NCBI GenBank assembly: GCA_022447605.1 | Contig: JAKVBG010000001.1 | Span: 150,062-214,061, forward strand | Direction of reading: 5' to 3' | DNA: 64,000 bases | From: Mariniblastus sp. | GTDB taxonomy: Bacteria > Planctomycetota > Planctomycetia > Pirellulales > Pirellulaceae | In this document: positions 17,934-27,837 of the stretch, one piece after another | Numbering within the stretch: the stretch's first letter is position 1 | Layout: every line of letters starts with the position of its first letter | Program-made: the position numbers and the translations under genes | The notes under the pieces: generated by a model | The model's database searches: none | Seen by the model: only the letters and a program-made list of their open reading frames with translations | Told to the model about the DNA's origin: nothing

Positions 17934-19457
17934 TCAATCCCGTTCGGTCGCCAGGGGCAGCCTCTCGGTATGCAGGACTTTTGACTCCTGGACACCACCA
18001 TCGGTACCGAACCAGTCGGCACGCCCCGACGAACCGTCAATCGTGATTCCGAGAAAGCCACCTTTGGCGCTAAAATAACGATGTAACTCGGGGTGGCGCC
18101 CCGGATTGCCGCCAAAACCGTGCTGATCATTGATCGGTCCGCAGCCCATCTCGATCAACCCGGTTGCCGGATCCCGCGAGCAGTATTGCCAATGCCGATC
18201 GCCACATATGACGTAACAGTTGTCGAGACCGGACAGGAATTCCCTGAGTTCTCCACCCTCGGTTTTGAAACCGGCGTTGGAGTGATTGTCATTTTTCCCT
18301 TTCTTGTCCGGCCCCACCAGCGGACCGGGTGAAATGACAAACTTGAACGTGGCATCCGACTCCATTAATGTCTTTTTCAACCACGCTTTCTGTTCGTCAC
18401 CAAGAATCGTCTTTTGGGGACCGTCCTGCATCCGGTTGGAAGATCGAAAATCCCTGTTTTCCGTCATCCAGACTTGCAAGTCCTTTCCCCAGCGGACCGT
18501 GCGGAATGTGCGGGCTCCCATCGGCACCTGTTCCCGGAAAATTTCCAATCCCTGCTCGAAGGTCAAATCACCATAACGCTGACCGGGCCAACAATCGTTT
18601 TTCAGAGTATCGTGATCGTCCTTCATGAAATAGGACGAAACGTTGCGGTGAAATTCCCGGTTGTGACCGTAACTGAACATCAGGTTCCACTTGGCCCGGG
18701 CTGCCTCTTTGGTCTTGGCCAGTGGCACCTTGTCGTAATAAACAATATCCCCGGTATGGACAAAAAACATCGGGTCAAAATCGAGCATTCTCTGGTAGGT
18801 AACATGCCCCTGTTTACCCGCATCGATACTGCGAACCGCCTGACAGGTCGAGACGATGAACCGAATGGGCCGTGAGTCGTTGGCAGGAGGGGCCGTTTGA
18901 AACCGGCCCTGGAGATTGCCCTTGGTCGAGTGACGATCGGTCACGCCCTCGACCTGATATTCATAGGGAGTACCACTCGCCAGACCGGTCAGCTCAAATT
19001 GAGCGACAAAGTCCGAGTCGGCAACCGTCGATTGCCAGGGGGTGGTCCGTTTCGTGTCATTCCGACCCGCCTGCCAGTATTTCAAACGCACCCGGCCGCG
19101 CATGCCAGGCACCACATCGTGGGGCATTTTAACATCGGACGATTCACTCGGCTTCAAACCCTCGGTCAGGATCGGCAACAAGTCAAAATCGGCCTCCCTG
19201 TCTTCGGTCAGGCGCACCCACACGATAGCCGAGTCCTGATCGACTTCTCCGACCTTGACTCCACTGGCAAAAAAGAGCCAATCCTCGTCTGCCACCACGG
19301 AGGAATCGGCCGGCCCGAGGATACCTGCCAAAACAAAAACCAGCAGCCAACACGTACGGAAAACGCACCTGACACGCCCCAGGCCGTCAGCCTGACAGTC
19401 AAACGACCACTGCCGGCAGAACAACTGCTTTGGTTTTTCCAGCTTTGCAATTATCAT
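17934..19457 (-). CDS. PhoD-like alkaline phosphatase family protein (secreted)
   Basis: FASGVKVGEVDQDSAIVWVRLT, FVHTGDIVYYDK, YFMKDDHDTLKNDCWPG, CYVICGDRHWQY metallophosphatase motifs. Confidence 0.88.
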   Translation of the reverse strand: MIIAKLEKPKQLFCRQWSFDCQADGLGRVRCVFRTCWLLVFVLAGILGPADSSVVADEDWLFFASGVKVGEVDQDSAIVWVRLTEDREADFDLLPILTEGLKPSESSDVKMPHDVVPGMRGRVRLKYWQAGRNDTKRTTPWQSTVADSDFVAQFELTGLASGTPYEYQVEGVTDRHSTKGNLQGRFQTAPPANDSRPIRFIVSTCQAVRSIDAGKQGHVTYQRMLDFDPMFFVHTGDIVYYDKVPLAKTKEAARAKWNLMFSYGHNREFHRNVSSYFMKDDHDTLKNDCWPGQRYGDLTFEQGLEIFREQVPMGARTFRTVRWGKDLQVWMTENRDFRSSNRMQDGPQKTILGDEQKAWLKKTLMESDATFKFVISPGPLVGPDKKGKNDNHSNAGFKTEGGELREFLSGLDNCYVICGDRHWQYCSRDPATGLIEMGCGPINDQHGFGGNPGRHPELHRYFSAKGGFLGITIDGSSGRADWFGTDGGVQESKVLHTERLPLATERD

Positions 19458-19485
19458 CTTAACAACTCAAAAAGGTTGGAATTTA

Positions 19486-20763
19486 TTGTCCTTGTTCATG
19501 ATACTCCTATTCAGCATCATTTGCGCCGTAGCTTACCTGGGATTGACTCTTTTTCAGGCACTCTACGTTTGGCTCTACTCGAAACGGATGAATCAAACCC
19601 CACGCCTTGGGGGCCAGCATTGTTTTGACGGACATGTTTCGGTCGTGCTCTGTCTGCGCGGCAGTGACCCCTCGCTATCCGCCTGTTTAAACGGCCTGGC
19701 CCAACAGTCCCACCACGACTTCCAATTGTATTGCGTCGTCGATGACGAGACCGATCCTGCGCTGGCAGAGGTCCAGAAATTTGCAGGCCAATTTCGAGTA
19801 CCCCCCCAGGTTTTGGCTATCGAACAGCCTGGCTCCAGCCGAAGCTTGAAATGCTCGGCCTTATTGACGGCGTTTGATGCAATCACACGAAACGACACGA
19901 ATAGTGAAGTGATTGCGCTGATCGATGCCGATACCAGTTGCGACTCGGATTGGCTGCAAGACCTGGTCACACCGCTGTCGGATCCGGAGATCGATGCCAC
20001 CAGCGGCAACCGTTGGTTTGAACCGGCAGATGATGCATTGGGCTCTTGGGTGCGCCAGATCTGGAACGCGGCTGCCGTCGTCCAGATGGCACTGTACGGA
20101 ATCCCTTGGGGAGGCTCCCTGGCATTCCGCAGGTCACTACTGCAAGAGACCGATTTCCGGGACCGATTGGAACGGGCCTTCTGTGAAGACACATTGCTAA
20201 GTGACGTCTTGCTGAAAGAGGGACGAACATTCTACACCTCCACCCAACTTGTCGTGACCAACGAAGAATCAACCACGCTACCGGCTACCAGTAGTTTTAT
20301 CCATCGTCAACTGTTGACGACGCGCCTGTACCATTGGTCGTGGTTCTGGGTCTTGTTGCATGGGATCAGTATTTTTCTGATCAATACGGCCACCGTCATT
20401 GGCCTGGTCATGGCGATCGCGATGACCGCCTGGTTGCCAGCTATCCTGTTCCTGTCTTCTCTGGTCGTTTCGCAACTGGCCAACATGGCCCTGCTGGGGT
20501 GGATTGGCAGGATCAACCGTCGAAAAATGGAAGTCCGACGAGGCCATGAAAAACTGATCTCGCCTGCCGGCAGGTCCCAGCTGGGTTATCTGCTGGCGGT
20601 CCTTGCCTCGCCCTGGGTTCACTCCTGGGCTACCCTCTGCACACTGTTCCGTTCCCGGGTCCATTGGCGGGGCATCGACTACCGGGTTCACTCGGGGCAG
20701 GTCGAGATGCTGGAGTACAGGAAATTCTCCGCCCGACCATCGATCAACCAGTCGATTGAATAA
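19486..20763 (+). CDS. Glycosyltransferase family 2 (membrane)
   Basis: GHVSVVLCLRGSDPSLSACLNGLAQQSHHDFQLYCVVDDETD; IALIDADTSCDSDWL; C-terminal TM helices. Confidence 0.85.
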   Translation: MSLFMILLFSIICAVAYLGLTLFQALYVWLYSKRMNQTPRLGGQHCFDGHVSVVLCLRGSDPSLSACLNGLAQQSHHDFQLYCVVDDETDPALAEVQKFAGQFRVPPQVLAIEQPGSSRSLKCSALLTAFDAITRNDTNSEVIALIDADTSCDSDWLQDLVTPLSDPEIDATSGNRWFEPADDALGSWVRQIWNAAAVVQMALYGIPWGGSLAFRRSLLQETDFRDRLERAFCEDTLLSDVLLKEGRTFYTSTQLVVTNEESTTLPATSSFIHRQLLTTRLYHWSWFWVLLHGISIFLINTATVIGLVMAIAMTAWLPAILFLSSLVVSQLANMALLGWIGRINRRKMEVRRGHEKLISPAGRSQLGYLLAVLASPWVHSWATLCTLFRSRVHWRGIDYRVHSGQVEMLEYRKFSARPSINQSIE

Positions 20764-20776
20764 CCGCGACCGGCCT

Positions 20777-22246
20777 TTAGTCGTCGGCCTCGGCCAATGC
20801 CTGATTCAATTGACCTGCCCAGAAATCCGGGCTCGCCAACTCGGAATCAGTCGTCACATGGTGGTCGGACTGGCTGCCGGGCGCAGTCACCAGTTCAACC
20901 ATGGCCGCCGTCTCGGAACAACCGCGCTCCACGCTGGTCTGCCCCGACTTCCGTTGCAGCGTCCATTGGCCCCCGCCCGGCCCGATCAGGTCGATGCCAA
21001 CGCAAAAATCGGGCGCTGCCACCTGGCCCGCAGCTTGCAGCAATAGCGGGGACTGTGACTCCAGCAGATTGGCGTGGGAGGGCGGTTTGGGGCGAACCTT
21101 GCCCCAACGGTCCTGGACCCCGAATTCCATGAATTTCAGGAGCACTTCCTTGGTGATTTCCGGACATTTGAGATCGGGAACAAACTTCTTCAGGTTCGTC
21201 GAATCAAAATCGGGGTCACTCGTTTCATACGATTCGTACATCTTCACATTCTCAAAGTACTTCGCCGAAAACTCATTATCCTTCGGCCGATCATCAGACG
21301 GACCACAAAAGATGACGCCTGCCGAATTGAAGTACTCATAACCTGCCTCGATGACCTTGCGCGCCGTCACAAAGGTATCGGGTACCAAATGATATGTCCG
21401 ACCATGGGCCTGCCGGTCCAGGAATATCCGAGTCATCACAGCGGATACCCAATCCACAGGCACCAGGTTCCGCGGTTCATCACCTTGCATCGGCAAGCGA
21501 ATGGGGGTTTCAATGACCCCTTGTTCGTTTCGCTTCTGTTCCGGAACCAGCGTCGCCAATAGCCGCAGGTACATGTACAGGCCATGGTAAGTCGATGTGA
21601 ACCCATTCTTTGAATCACCAGCAATGACGGCAGGGCGATAAACTGTTGTGGTACCGCCGCCATCCCAGGCACGAACCAGCTGTTCCGACTCGAACTTGCT
21701 CCGCTCGTAGTCATTTCGGAATCCCTGCCCCAAATCCAGCTCATCTTCCTTGACCAATTCCCGACGAGTTCCGCAAACATAGGCGGTCGAAACGTAATGG
21801 AGTTCATCCGGTTTCATCCGGTCGAGCAAATCCAGAACGTGTTGTGTCCCGCCCAGGTTGGTACGCCACGGCTCTTCCTTCCTGTTGGTCCCATCGAATT
21901 GCAGGATGGCCGCGTTGTGAATCACCCGTCCACAATGGGTGACGACCCAGTCCAGGTCACTCGGATTCAAACCGAGATGCGGTTCTGCCACGTCCCCCTG
22001 CAAAACGACCGGGCGAGGGAGCAACTGGCCAAGTTCTTTCTCCCACCGCTGTAAAATCAGCTCGACGCGCTGGTGGATATCGAGGCGCTTGGCAGGCCGT
22101 ACCACCAGCGCCAAGCGTTGACCTGCCAGCAACAGGTCCTTGATCAAGTACTGGCCAACCAGCCCGGTCGCCCCGGTCAACAAAACATAATCACGAGAAA
22201 AGCTGGGTCCTGTCGAATCGGATTCGATCACTTGATTTCGGTTCAC
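20777..22246 (-). CDS. NAD(P)-binding SDR, thioester-reductase/NAD_binding_4-like
   Basis: VLLTGATGLVGQYLIKDLLLAGQRLALVVRP Rossmann motif; LHYVSTAYVCGTR; YERSKFESEQLVR (YxxxK). Confidence 0.85.
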   Translation of the reverse strand: MNRNQVIESDSTGPSFSRDYVLLTGATGLVGQYLIKDLLLAGQRLALVVRPAKRLDIHQRVELILQRWEKELGQLLPRPVVLQGDVAEPHLGLNPSDLDWVVTHCGRVIHNAAILQFDGTNRKEEPWRTNLGGTQHVLDLLDRMKPDELHYVSTAYVCGTRRELVKEDELDLGQGFRNDYERSKFESEQLVRAWDGGGTTTVYRPAVIAGDSKNGFTSTYHGLYMYLRLLATLVPEQKRNEQGVIETPIRLPMQGDEPRNLVPVDWVSAVMTRIFLDRQAHGRTYHLVPDTFVTARKVIEAGYEYFNSAGVIFCGPSDDRPKDNEFSAKYFENVKMYESYETSDPDFDSTNLKKFVPDLKCPEITKEVLLKFMEFGVQDRWGKVRPKPPSHANLLESQSPLLLQAAGQVAAPDFCVGIDLIGPGGGQWTLQRKSGQTSVERGCSETAAMVELVTAPGSQSDHHVTTDSELASPDFWAGQLNQALAEADD

Positions 22247-22433
22247 TAAATTACCTTGGAGTGATACGACAGAACCGATGCAGGAATCTCCACGAGATCA
22301 TCGGGCGCGGGGCACTATTGAAAGACCAGAAATGTAATCATAATACTCTATCTAAACCGGCAGTTCGCATCAAATCGAAATCGCAATTTGATTTCAGCCA
22401 GCCAACCCATTTATTTCAAACAATGAACCAGCC

Positions 22434-23738
22434 ATGTCCAAAAACGACCTGATCCGAGATAACCTGAGGCCGGGCAGCGCCATCCTGTCGCAGGCAGTGC
22501 CGTGCCGACCCACCCTGGTCATCTCGCTCTTGATCATGGTCCAGTGCCTGTCATCCCTGGCGACTGGCCAGACGACCGACAAGGGACAGGATTTGGGACA
22601 GGATTTCCAGCCTTACCCTGCCACGGGCCTGACGGCCAACGATGTTGCCCAAGGGTGGATCGCCCTGTTTGACGGTGAGACGCTCTACGGCTGGAAACCC
22701 CAACAGGACACCCATACGGATTGGCAAGTCAATGAGGGGACGATTCAAGCCAGCCGGGGCGATGCAAGCCTGCTGAGAACCACGTCCCAATTCGACGATT
22801 TCGAGTTGCGACTGGAATTCAAGTGCCCCGACAGTACCAACAGCGGCGTTTTCCTGCGAACCAGTCCCCAGCCGAAAAACCCGGCCGGTGATTGCTATGA
22901 GTTGAATATCGCCGATGGCAATAACCCGTTTCCTACCGGCTCCCTAGTGGCGCGGCAAAAGGTCGAACCTGGTCAGCCGGTCGTCGAACCTGGCTGGAAT
23001 CAAATGCATGTCATGGCCCGATCGAATCGAATCACGGCATCCATCAATGGTGTCCAGGTCATGGACTACGTCGACAAGCGCCCCCTGGGCAAGGGTTATA
23101 TCGGCCTGCAATTCAATTCGGGGCCGATCGCTTTCCGCAAAATCCATCTCAAGCCGATTGGCCTGGAACCACTGATCGATCCCGACCTCGGGAAATGGAA
23201 TACCGACCAGCTACTGGCAAGCCGCTCCACAGTTCAGCCTGGCGATCCGCCTGTCATGAATCTTCGCGGCGGAAAAGGCCAATTGGAAACTCGCAGATCC
23301 TACGCCGATTTCGTGTTCCAGCTGGAATGCAAAACCCTGGCACCCGGACTGAATTCAGGCCTGTTTTTTCGCTGCATACCGGGGGAACTTATGAATGGAT
23401 ACGAAAGCCAGATCCAGAACCAGTACAAGGACCAACGGCGGGACCAGCCAGTCGATTGTGGCACCGGGGGAATTTTCCGTCGGACAACCGCGCGGCAGAT
23501 CGTCTCGGATGATCTGGCCTGGTTTTCAAAAACGATTGTCGCCTCGGGGCCCCACGTCAGCGTCTGGGTCAACGGCTACCAGGTAACCGACTGGTCGGAT
23601 CAGCGGGCACCCGATCCGAACCCCAGGAAAGGCAGGCGATTGGCAGCCGGCACCTTGATCCTGCAGGGGCACGACCCGACAACCGACATCGATTTTCGGA
23701 ATATCCGGGTTCGTGAAATCAGTGAGCGTCGCCCCTGA
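22434..23738 (+). CDS. DUF1080 (3-keto-disaccharide hydrolase-like) protein with two such domains
   Basis: GWIALFDGETLYGWKP...FDDFELRLEFKCPDSTNSGVFLRTSPQPKNPAGDCYELNI, with a second copy FVFQLECKTLAPGLNSGLFFRCIPGELMNGYESQIQNQ. Confidence 0.92.
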   Translation: MSKNDLIRDNLRPGSAILSQAVPCRPTLVISLLIMVQCLSSLATGQTTDKGQDLGQDFQPYPATGLTANDVAQGWIALFDGETLYGWKPQQDTHTDWQVNEGTIQASRGDASLLRTTSQFDDFELRLEFKCPDSTNSGVFLRTSPQPKNPAGDCYELNIADGNNPFPTGSLVARQKVEPGQPVVEPGWNQMHVMARSNRITASINGVQVMDYVDKRPLGKGYIGLQFNSGPIAFRKIHLKPIGLEPLIDPDLGKWNTDQLLASRSTVQPGDPPVMNLRGGKGQLETRRSYADFVFQLECKTLAPGLNSGLFFRCIPGELMNGYESQIQNQYKDQRRDQPVDCGTGGIFRRTTARQIVSDDLAWFSKTIVASGPHVSVWVNGYQVTDWSDQRAPDPNPRKGRRLAAGTLILQGHDPTTDIDFRNIRVREISERRP

Positions 23739-23760
23739 TAAGCAGACCAGGAGTCACCTG

Positions 23761-24693
23761 TCATCCCTGCAGCTGGCGGAGCACCTTAGGAAGCGGGAAC
23801 TGCACGTTTTCCTGTCGGATCATACAGACCTCGACTTCGGCATCAAAACGTTCTTTCAACCAGTCAATGCACTCTTCAACAACCGTTTCGGGCGCGCTGG
23901 CACCAGCCGTAACCAGAACGGTCTCATCACCGGCAAACCACTCCGGCTGAATCTCGGATGCGCCGTCAATCAGAAACGAACGGACATTGAAGTCTTCGGC
24001 AAGCTCCCTTAACCGTTGACTGTTGGAACTGTTCTGGCTGCCCAGCACCAGACAAATGTCCGCCTTGGACGACAACTCACGGACGGCCTCCTGACGGTTT
24101 TGCGTGGCATAGCAGATATCCTCCTTGGGCGGGTTCACCAGATTGGAAAACCGCTCGCGCAAACGAGTGATGATCCGGTTGGCATCGTCGACAGACAGTG
24201 TCGTTTGAGTCAAGTAAGCCACTTTACTATCCGTAGGAATCTCCAGTCGATCAACATCTTCTGCGGTTTCCACGAGCACCATTGACTCCGGGGCTTCTCC
24301 CATGGTCCCGATCACTTCATCGTGGCCTTCGTGCCCAATCAGGAAAATCGTATATCCTTCCCGGGCATACTTGATCGCTTCCAGGTGAACTTTCGTCACC
24401 AGAGGACAGGTGGCATCAATGGCATTCAGGCGACGCGATTTGGCAACACTCCGGATTTCAGGCGAGACGCCGTGGGCTGAAAATAACAGATTGGATCCAG
24501 GTGGCACGTCCTCAAGTTCATCCACAAACACGGCACCTTTGTCTCGAAACGTCTGCACCACGTACTTGTTGTGCACGATTTCATGGTAGACATAGACCGG
24601 CGGACCAAACTCTCTCAAAGTGAGGTCGAGACTTTCAATGGCCATGTTGACGCCGGCGCAAAAACCACGGGGACTGGCTAATAAAATCTTCAT
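23761..24693 (-). CDS. ispH: 4-hydroxy-3-methylbut-2-enyl diphosphate reductase
   Basis: MKILLASPRGFCAGVNMAIESLDLTL..., VYHEIVHNKYVVQTF, DATCPLVTKVH, IGHEGHDEVIGTMGE, VTAGASAPETVVEECI are canonical IspH motifs; start set at the conserved Met. Confidence 0.97.
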   Translation of the reverse strand: MKILLASPRGFCAGVNMAIESLDLTLREFGPPVYVYHEIVHNKYVVQTFRDKGAVFVDELEDVPPGSNLLFSAHGVSPEIRSVAKSRRLNAIDATCPLVTKVHLEAIKYAREGYTIFLIGHEGHDEVIGTMGEAPESMVLVETAEDVDRLEIPTDSKVAYLTQTTLSVDDANRIITRLRERFSNLVNPPKEDICYATQNRQEAVRELSSKADICLVLGSQNSSNSQRLRELAEDFNVRSFLIDGASEIQPEWFAGDETVLVTAGASAPETVVEECIDWLKERFDAEVEVCMIRQENVQFPLPKVLRQLQG

Positions 24694-24892
24694 GGGTTTG
24701 ATCGATCCGACGTAAAACAGAAGGTCGCCAAGAAACGACGGCCAAATGCCGCCATCCACCTATTTGACCGTTGCGCCGCCGCGGGGGCAACGGTCTCGTT
24801 GATCCTCTGCTTTAAACCCTACCCGAAGCCTGACTTTTGGCCATAATGAACAGCGAGTTCAAGCTTGAATTCCCAGTTTTTGTAGATCTTTT

Positions 24893-25822
24893 GTGACCTC
24901 CATGCAAGAAATCCGCCCACGTATCGAATTGAATCTGGCTGCGATTGAAGCGGGCTACCGAAGCTGTCGTCGCTTGGCGCGGCAGAGCTTCAGGCCTTAT
25001 ACGTGGATTGCGGCCAACCTGCCAAAACCCCAACGCATGGGACTGGAGGCTTTGGCGTGGTACCTGGGCCAGTGCATCGAGCTGTTGGACCTGGAAAGTG
25101 CCAACCAGTTGCCGCTGGAAGTCTGGTGTGAAATTCGAGATGACGTCGGGGATGCCCTGGTGGGGGAGTGTACATCGATCGAACTGGCGGCGCTGGCCGA
25201 TACCTGCCAAAATTTCTCCATCCCCAAGCAATACCTTTTCGACATGCTGGACGGGTCCGATTACTGGATCCGCTTTCGAAAACTGCAGACATTTGACGAA
25301 CTGGAAGTCCTGGCTTATCGACTGGGGGGAGCCATGATGGCCGCCACTGTACCCGTGCTGGGGTTCGTCCGAGAGGACTACGAAGTACCCGCTTGCCGGT
25401 TGGGCAAAGCGATCTTTCTGACGCAAATACTGGCCAATGCATTGAACGATGCCAGCCGAAACAAAGTTTTCATTGCTCAACAGGATATCCTGGAAACGGA
25501 ATGGGAAGTTGATCGTTTCAAGTTGAAACAGACATCCAACTCCCTAACCGATCTGGTCAAACTGTATGCAACACGAATCACCAGGTTGTTTGAAGAGGGT
25601 GGACAACTGGTCAACTACCTCGATTTTGATGGCCGACGAACGATCAAGTCACTGATCGCGTTTCACTGGAACCTGTTGCAGAACATGCAACGAAACCCGG
25701 AATCGCTTCTCAAGCCGGGGACGATCCTGAGCAACCGGGACCGGTTCTCGCTGAAGACCAGGCATCTCCTGGGAATGGAAGGGAATGTACCAGTGATCCC
25801 CGGGGACAACCCGGCCCACTGA
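24893..25822 (+). CDS. Divergent squalene/phytoene synthase-family protein
   Basis: IRFRKLQTFDELEVLAYRLGGAMMAATVPVLGF and LGKAIFLTQILANALNDASRNKVFIAQQDI resemble the conserved core of squalene/phytoene synthases; Asp-rich motifs appear degenerate. Confidence 0.6.
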   Translation: MTSMQEIRPRIELNLAAIEAGYRSCRRLARQSFRPYTWIAANLPKPQRMGLEALAWYLGQCIELLDLESANQLPLEVWCEIRDDVGDALVGECTSIELAALADTCQNFSIPKQYLFDMLDGSDYWIRFRKLQTFDELEVLAYRLGGAMMAATVPVLGFVREDYEVPACRLGKAIFLTQILANALNDASRNKVFIAQQDILETEWEVDRFKLKQTSNSLTDLVKLYATRITRLFEEGGQLVNYLDFDGRRTIKSLIAFHWNLLQNMQRNPESLLKPGTILSNRDRFSLKTRHLLGMEGNVPVIPGDNPAH

Positions 25823-25841
25823 CGATGACAGCCGGGCACGC

Positions 25842-27812
25842 CTACTCACCAAGACCGACGATTTCCAGCAATTTCAGGGCATTGGTGGTCTCGGCAATCC
25901 CTTGCCGCATGCGGTAGTCAAAGGTCATCCTGCGCCGCCCATCTTCTTCAATGAATTGTTCTGAAAAATGGACCGTGCGACACGCCTTGGACAACTCGTT
26001 GGTTTCAGCCAACTCCAGGTCATGCGTGGAAATCGCCCCGATCGCGTTTTCGTCGATCAGTTTTCTTACCACGCGACTGACGGCGATACTTCTCTCCCTG
26101 GAATTGGTCCCTTGCAGGATTTCATCCAGTAAAAAAAGCATTGATCTTTCTCTCGACTCGTTCTGCTGCTTTGCCTTATCCACAATCTCCTTGAGTCGCT
26201 TTAACTCAGCCATGAAAAAAGAGACCCCGTCCGACAGGGAATCCACGATCCGCATGCTGGTTTCGATCCGGAAGGTCGCCAGCTTCATCGATTGGGCACA
26301 AACGACACTTCCCATTTGAGCCAGCGTCACATTGACGCCAATGCTACGCAGCAAGGTACTTTTCCCCGACATGTTTGAACCGGTCACCAGCAACACTGTT
26401 CCTGCCGGCCCGACCGTCACGTCGTTCGGCACGCGAGAGTCATCCAGCAACGGGTGTCCCAACTGGAGAGACTCGATCCGCTGCTCTCCCGGGGCAGGTT
26501 CGTTCAGGGTGGGGAAAACCCACTCGGGGTGATCCGCCCGCAGCTTGGACAGGGCCAACATCGCTTCCCACTGGCCCAGCGCTGCGAACCAGCGTTCCGC
26601 CTTGGAACCATGCCGTGACTTCCAGTTCTCCAGCAGATTGAGAACATGGGCATCCCATAGGAACATGAACTCCAGGACCAGGTAAGCCAGGAACAGAATG
26701 CCATCCCGGCGAATATTGGCCAACCAGGTCAACCAGGAGAGACTGCCCACATGGCGGCGGACGTCGTCACCATCCCCTTTCAGCTTATCCTGAAGTCGCT
26801 GCAAAAACGGGGATTCACTCTCAAACTCGCCCACCATGTCAAACAGCTCCACGTAGTGGGCAATCTCGTTCTGGTGGGATGAAATCCGGTTAAACACATC
26901 GTGCATGCCACCGGCAAAAAAAACGGAAAGGAAAAAGTTGGCCAACAAGGCACCCAGCAGCATGGAGCCCGAGATCGGGGCCGCCACCAACCCTGTCAAC
27001 AGAAGGAACAACCCGGCGAGCGTAGCAACCGATGTCAAACGGCTGAGCCACAGCAACCAACTCCTGCGTTGAAACCAATGCGGGCTCTGCGACCAATCGA
27101 TGAAACGACTCGGTCCCGATTGGCTGGTGTGGAGCCGGGCGCACAACAGGCGGAAACGTTCCCGGTAATCGTAGTCGACTGCCAACTCGGCAACCCCGGT
27201 TTGACGCTCCTCGATCTCCTGGCTGGAGGCACCCTCAAGGATCCACTGGCAAAGTGTTTCGATGCCCAGCGGCGTACGGGCAGTTCCCAATAGTTGATAC
27301 AACGAACTTTCACCTACCAGGTCCAGGTCAAAGGCTACCGCCTTGTACTGCCGGGGAATCTCTACCGGGGGCGTCTTGATCTTGGACCATTCCCGTTTGA
27401 TCCGGGCAATCGACTCGGAATGCATTTCGGCCAGCAACCGGGAACGTTTGATCTGCGCGTGAATCCCTTCATGCAGGAAGGCGACCACCAGGAAAGCCAC
27501 GAGGCAGACAGCTGCCAAGCCGTACCAGAGCCAAAACAACTGGGCCAAGTTGAACAGGCCGAGGACCAGGCAGGCCAGGAAAACCAGGAAGGAACCGCCT
27601 CGCAGAAAACTGAACGTGCTCCAGCGGGCGGCCGCCCGCTGCAACAAATCCGCTTCTTGACGTTGCTTCTCGACATAGAAATCCAGAACCTCTTGCGTGG
27701 TGGCGGGTTGTCCTGGTTTCGTTCGGCTCATGGCAAGAACTGGTCTCGGGAAGTGCAAATAGGAACAGGCGACGATGACTGCCTTTATGACCGACACAGG
27801 GCCGGGACGCAA
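25842..27812 (-). CDS. MutS-family ATPase with N-terminal transmembrane segments
   Basis: Walker A GSNMSGKSTLLRSIGVNVTLAQMGSVVCA, MRIVDSLSDGVSFFMAELKRLKEI, Walker B LFLLDEILQGTNSRER, ISTHDLEL; N-terminal hydrophobic FLVFLACLVLGLFNLAQLFWLWYGLAAVCLVAFLVVAFL. Confidence 0.88.
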   Translation of the reverse strand: MRPGPVSVIKAVIVACSYLHFPRPVLAMSRTKPGQPATTQEVLDFYVEKQRQEADLLQRAAARWSTFSFLRGGSFLVFLACLVLGLFNLAQLFWLWYGLAAVCLVAFLVVAFLHEGIHAQIKRSRLLAEMHSESIARIKREWSKIKTPPVEIPRQYKAVAFDLDLVGESSLYQLLGTARTPLGIETLCQWILEGASSQEIEERQTGVAELAVDYDYRERFRLLCARLHTSQSGPSRFIDWSQSPHWFQRRSWLLWLSRLTSVATLAGLFLLLTGLVAAPISGSMLLGALLANFFLSVFFAGGMHDVFNRISSHQNEIAHYVELFDMVGEFESESPFLQRLQDKLKGDGDDVRRHVGSLSWLTWLANIRRDGILFLAYLVLEFMFLWDAHVLNLLENWKSRHGSKAERWFAALGQWEAMLALSKLRADHPEWVFPTLNEPAPGEQRIESLQLGHPLLDDSRVPNDVTVGPAGTVLLVTGSNMSGKSTLLRSIGVNVTLAQMGSVVCAQSMKLATFRIETSMRIVDSLSDGVSFFMAELKRLKEIVDKAKQQNESRERSMLFLLDEILQGTNSRERSIAVSRVVRKLIDENAIGAISTHDLELAETNELSKACRTVHFSEQFIEEDGRRRMTFDYRMRQGIAETTNALKLLEIVGLGE

Positions 27813-27837
27813 CGACCCGACAGGCGAAGATCGGTGT

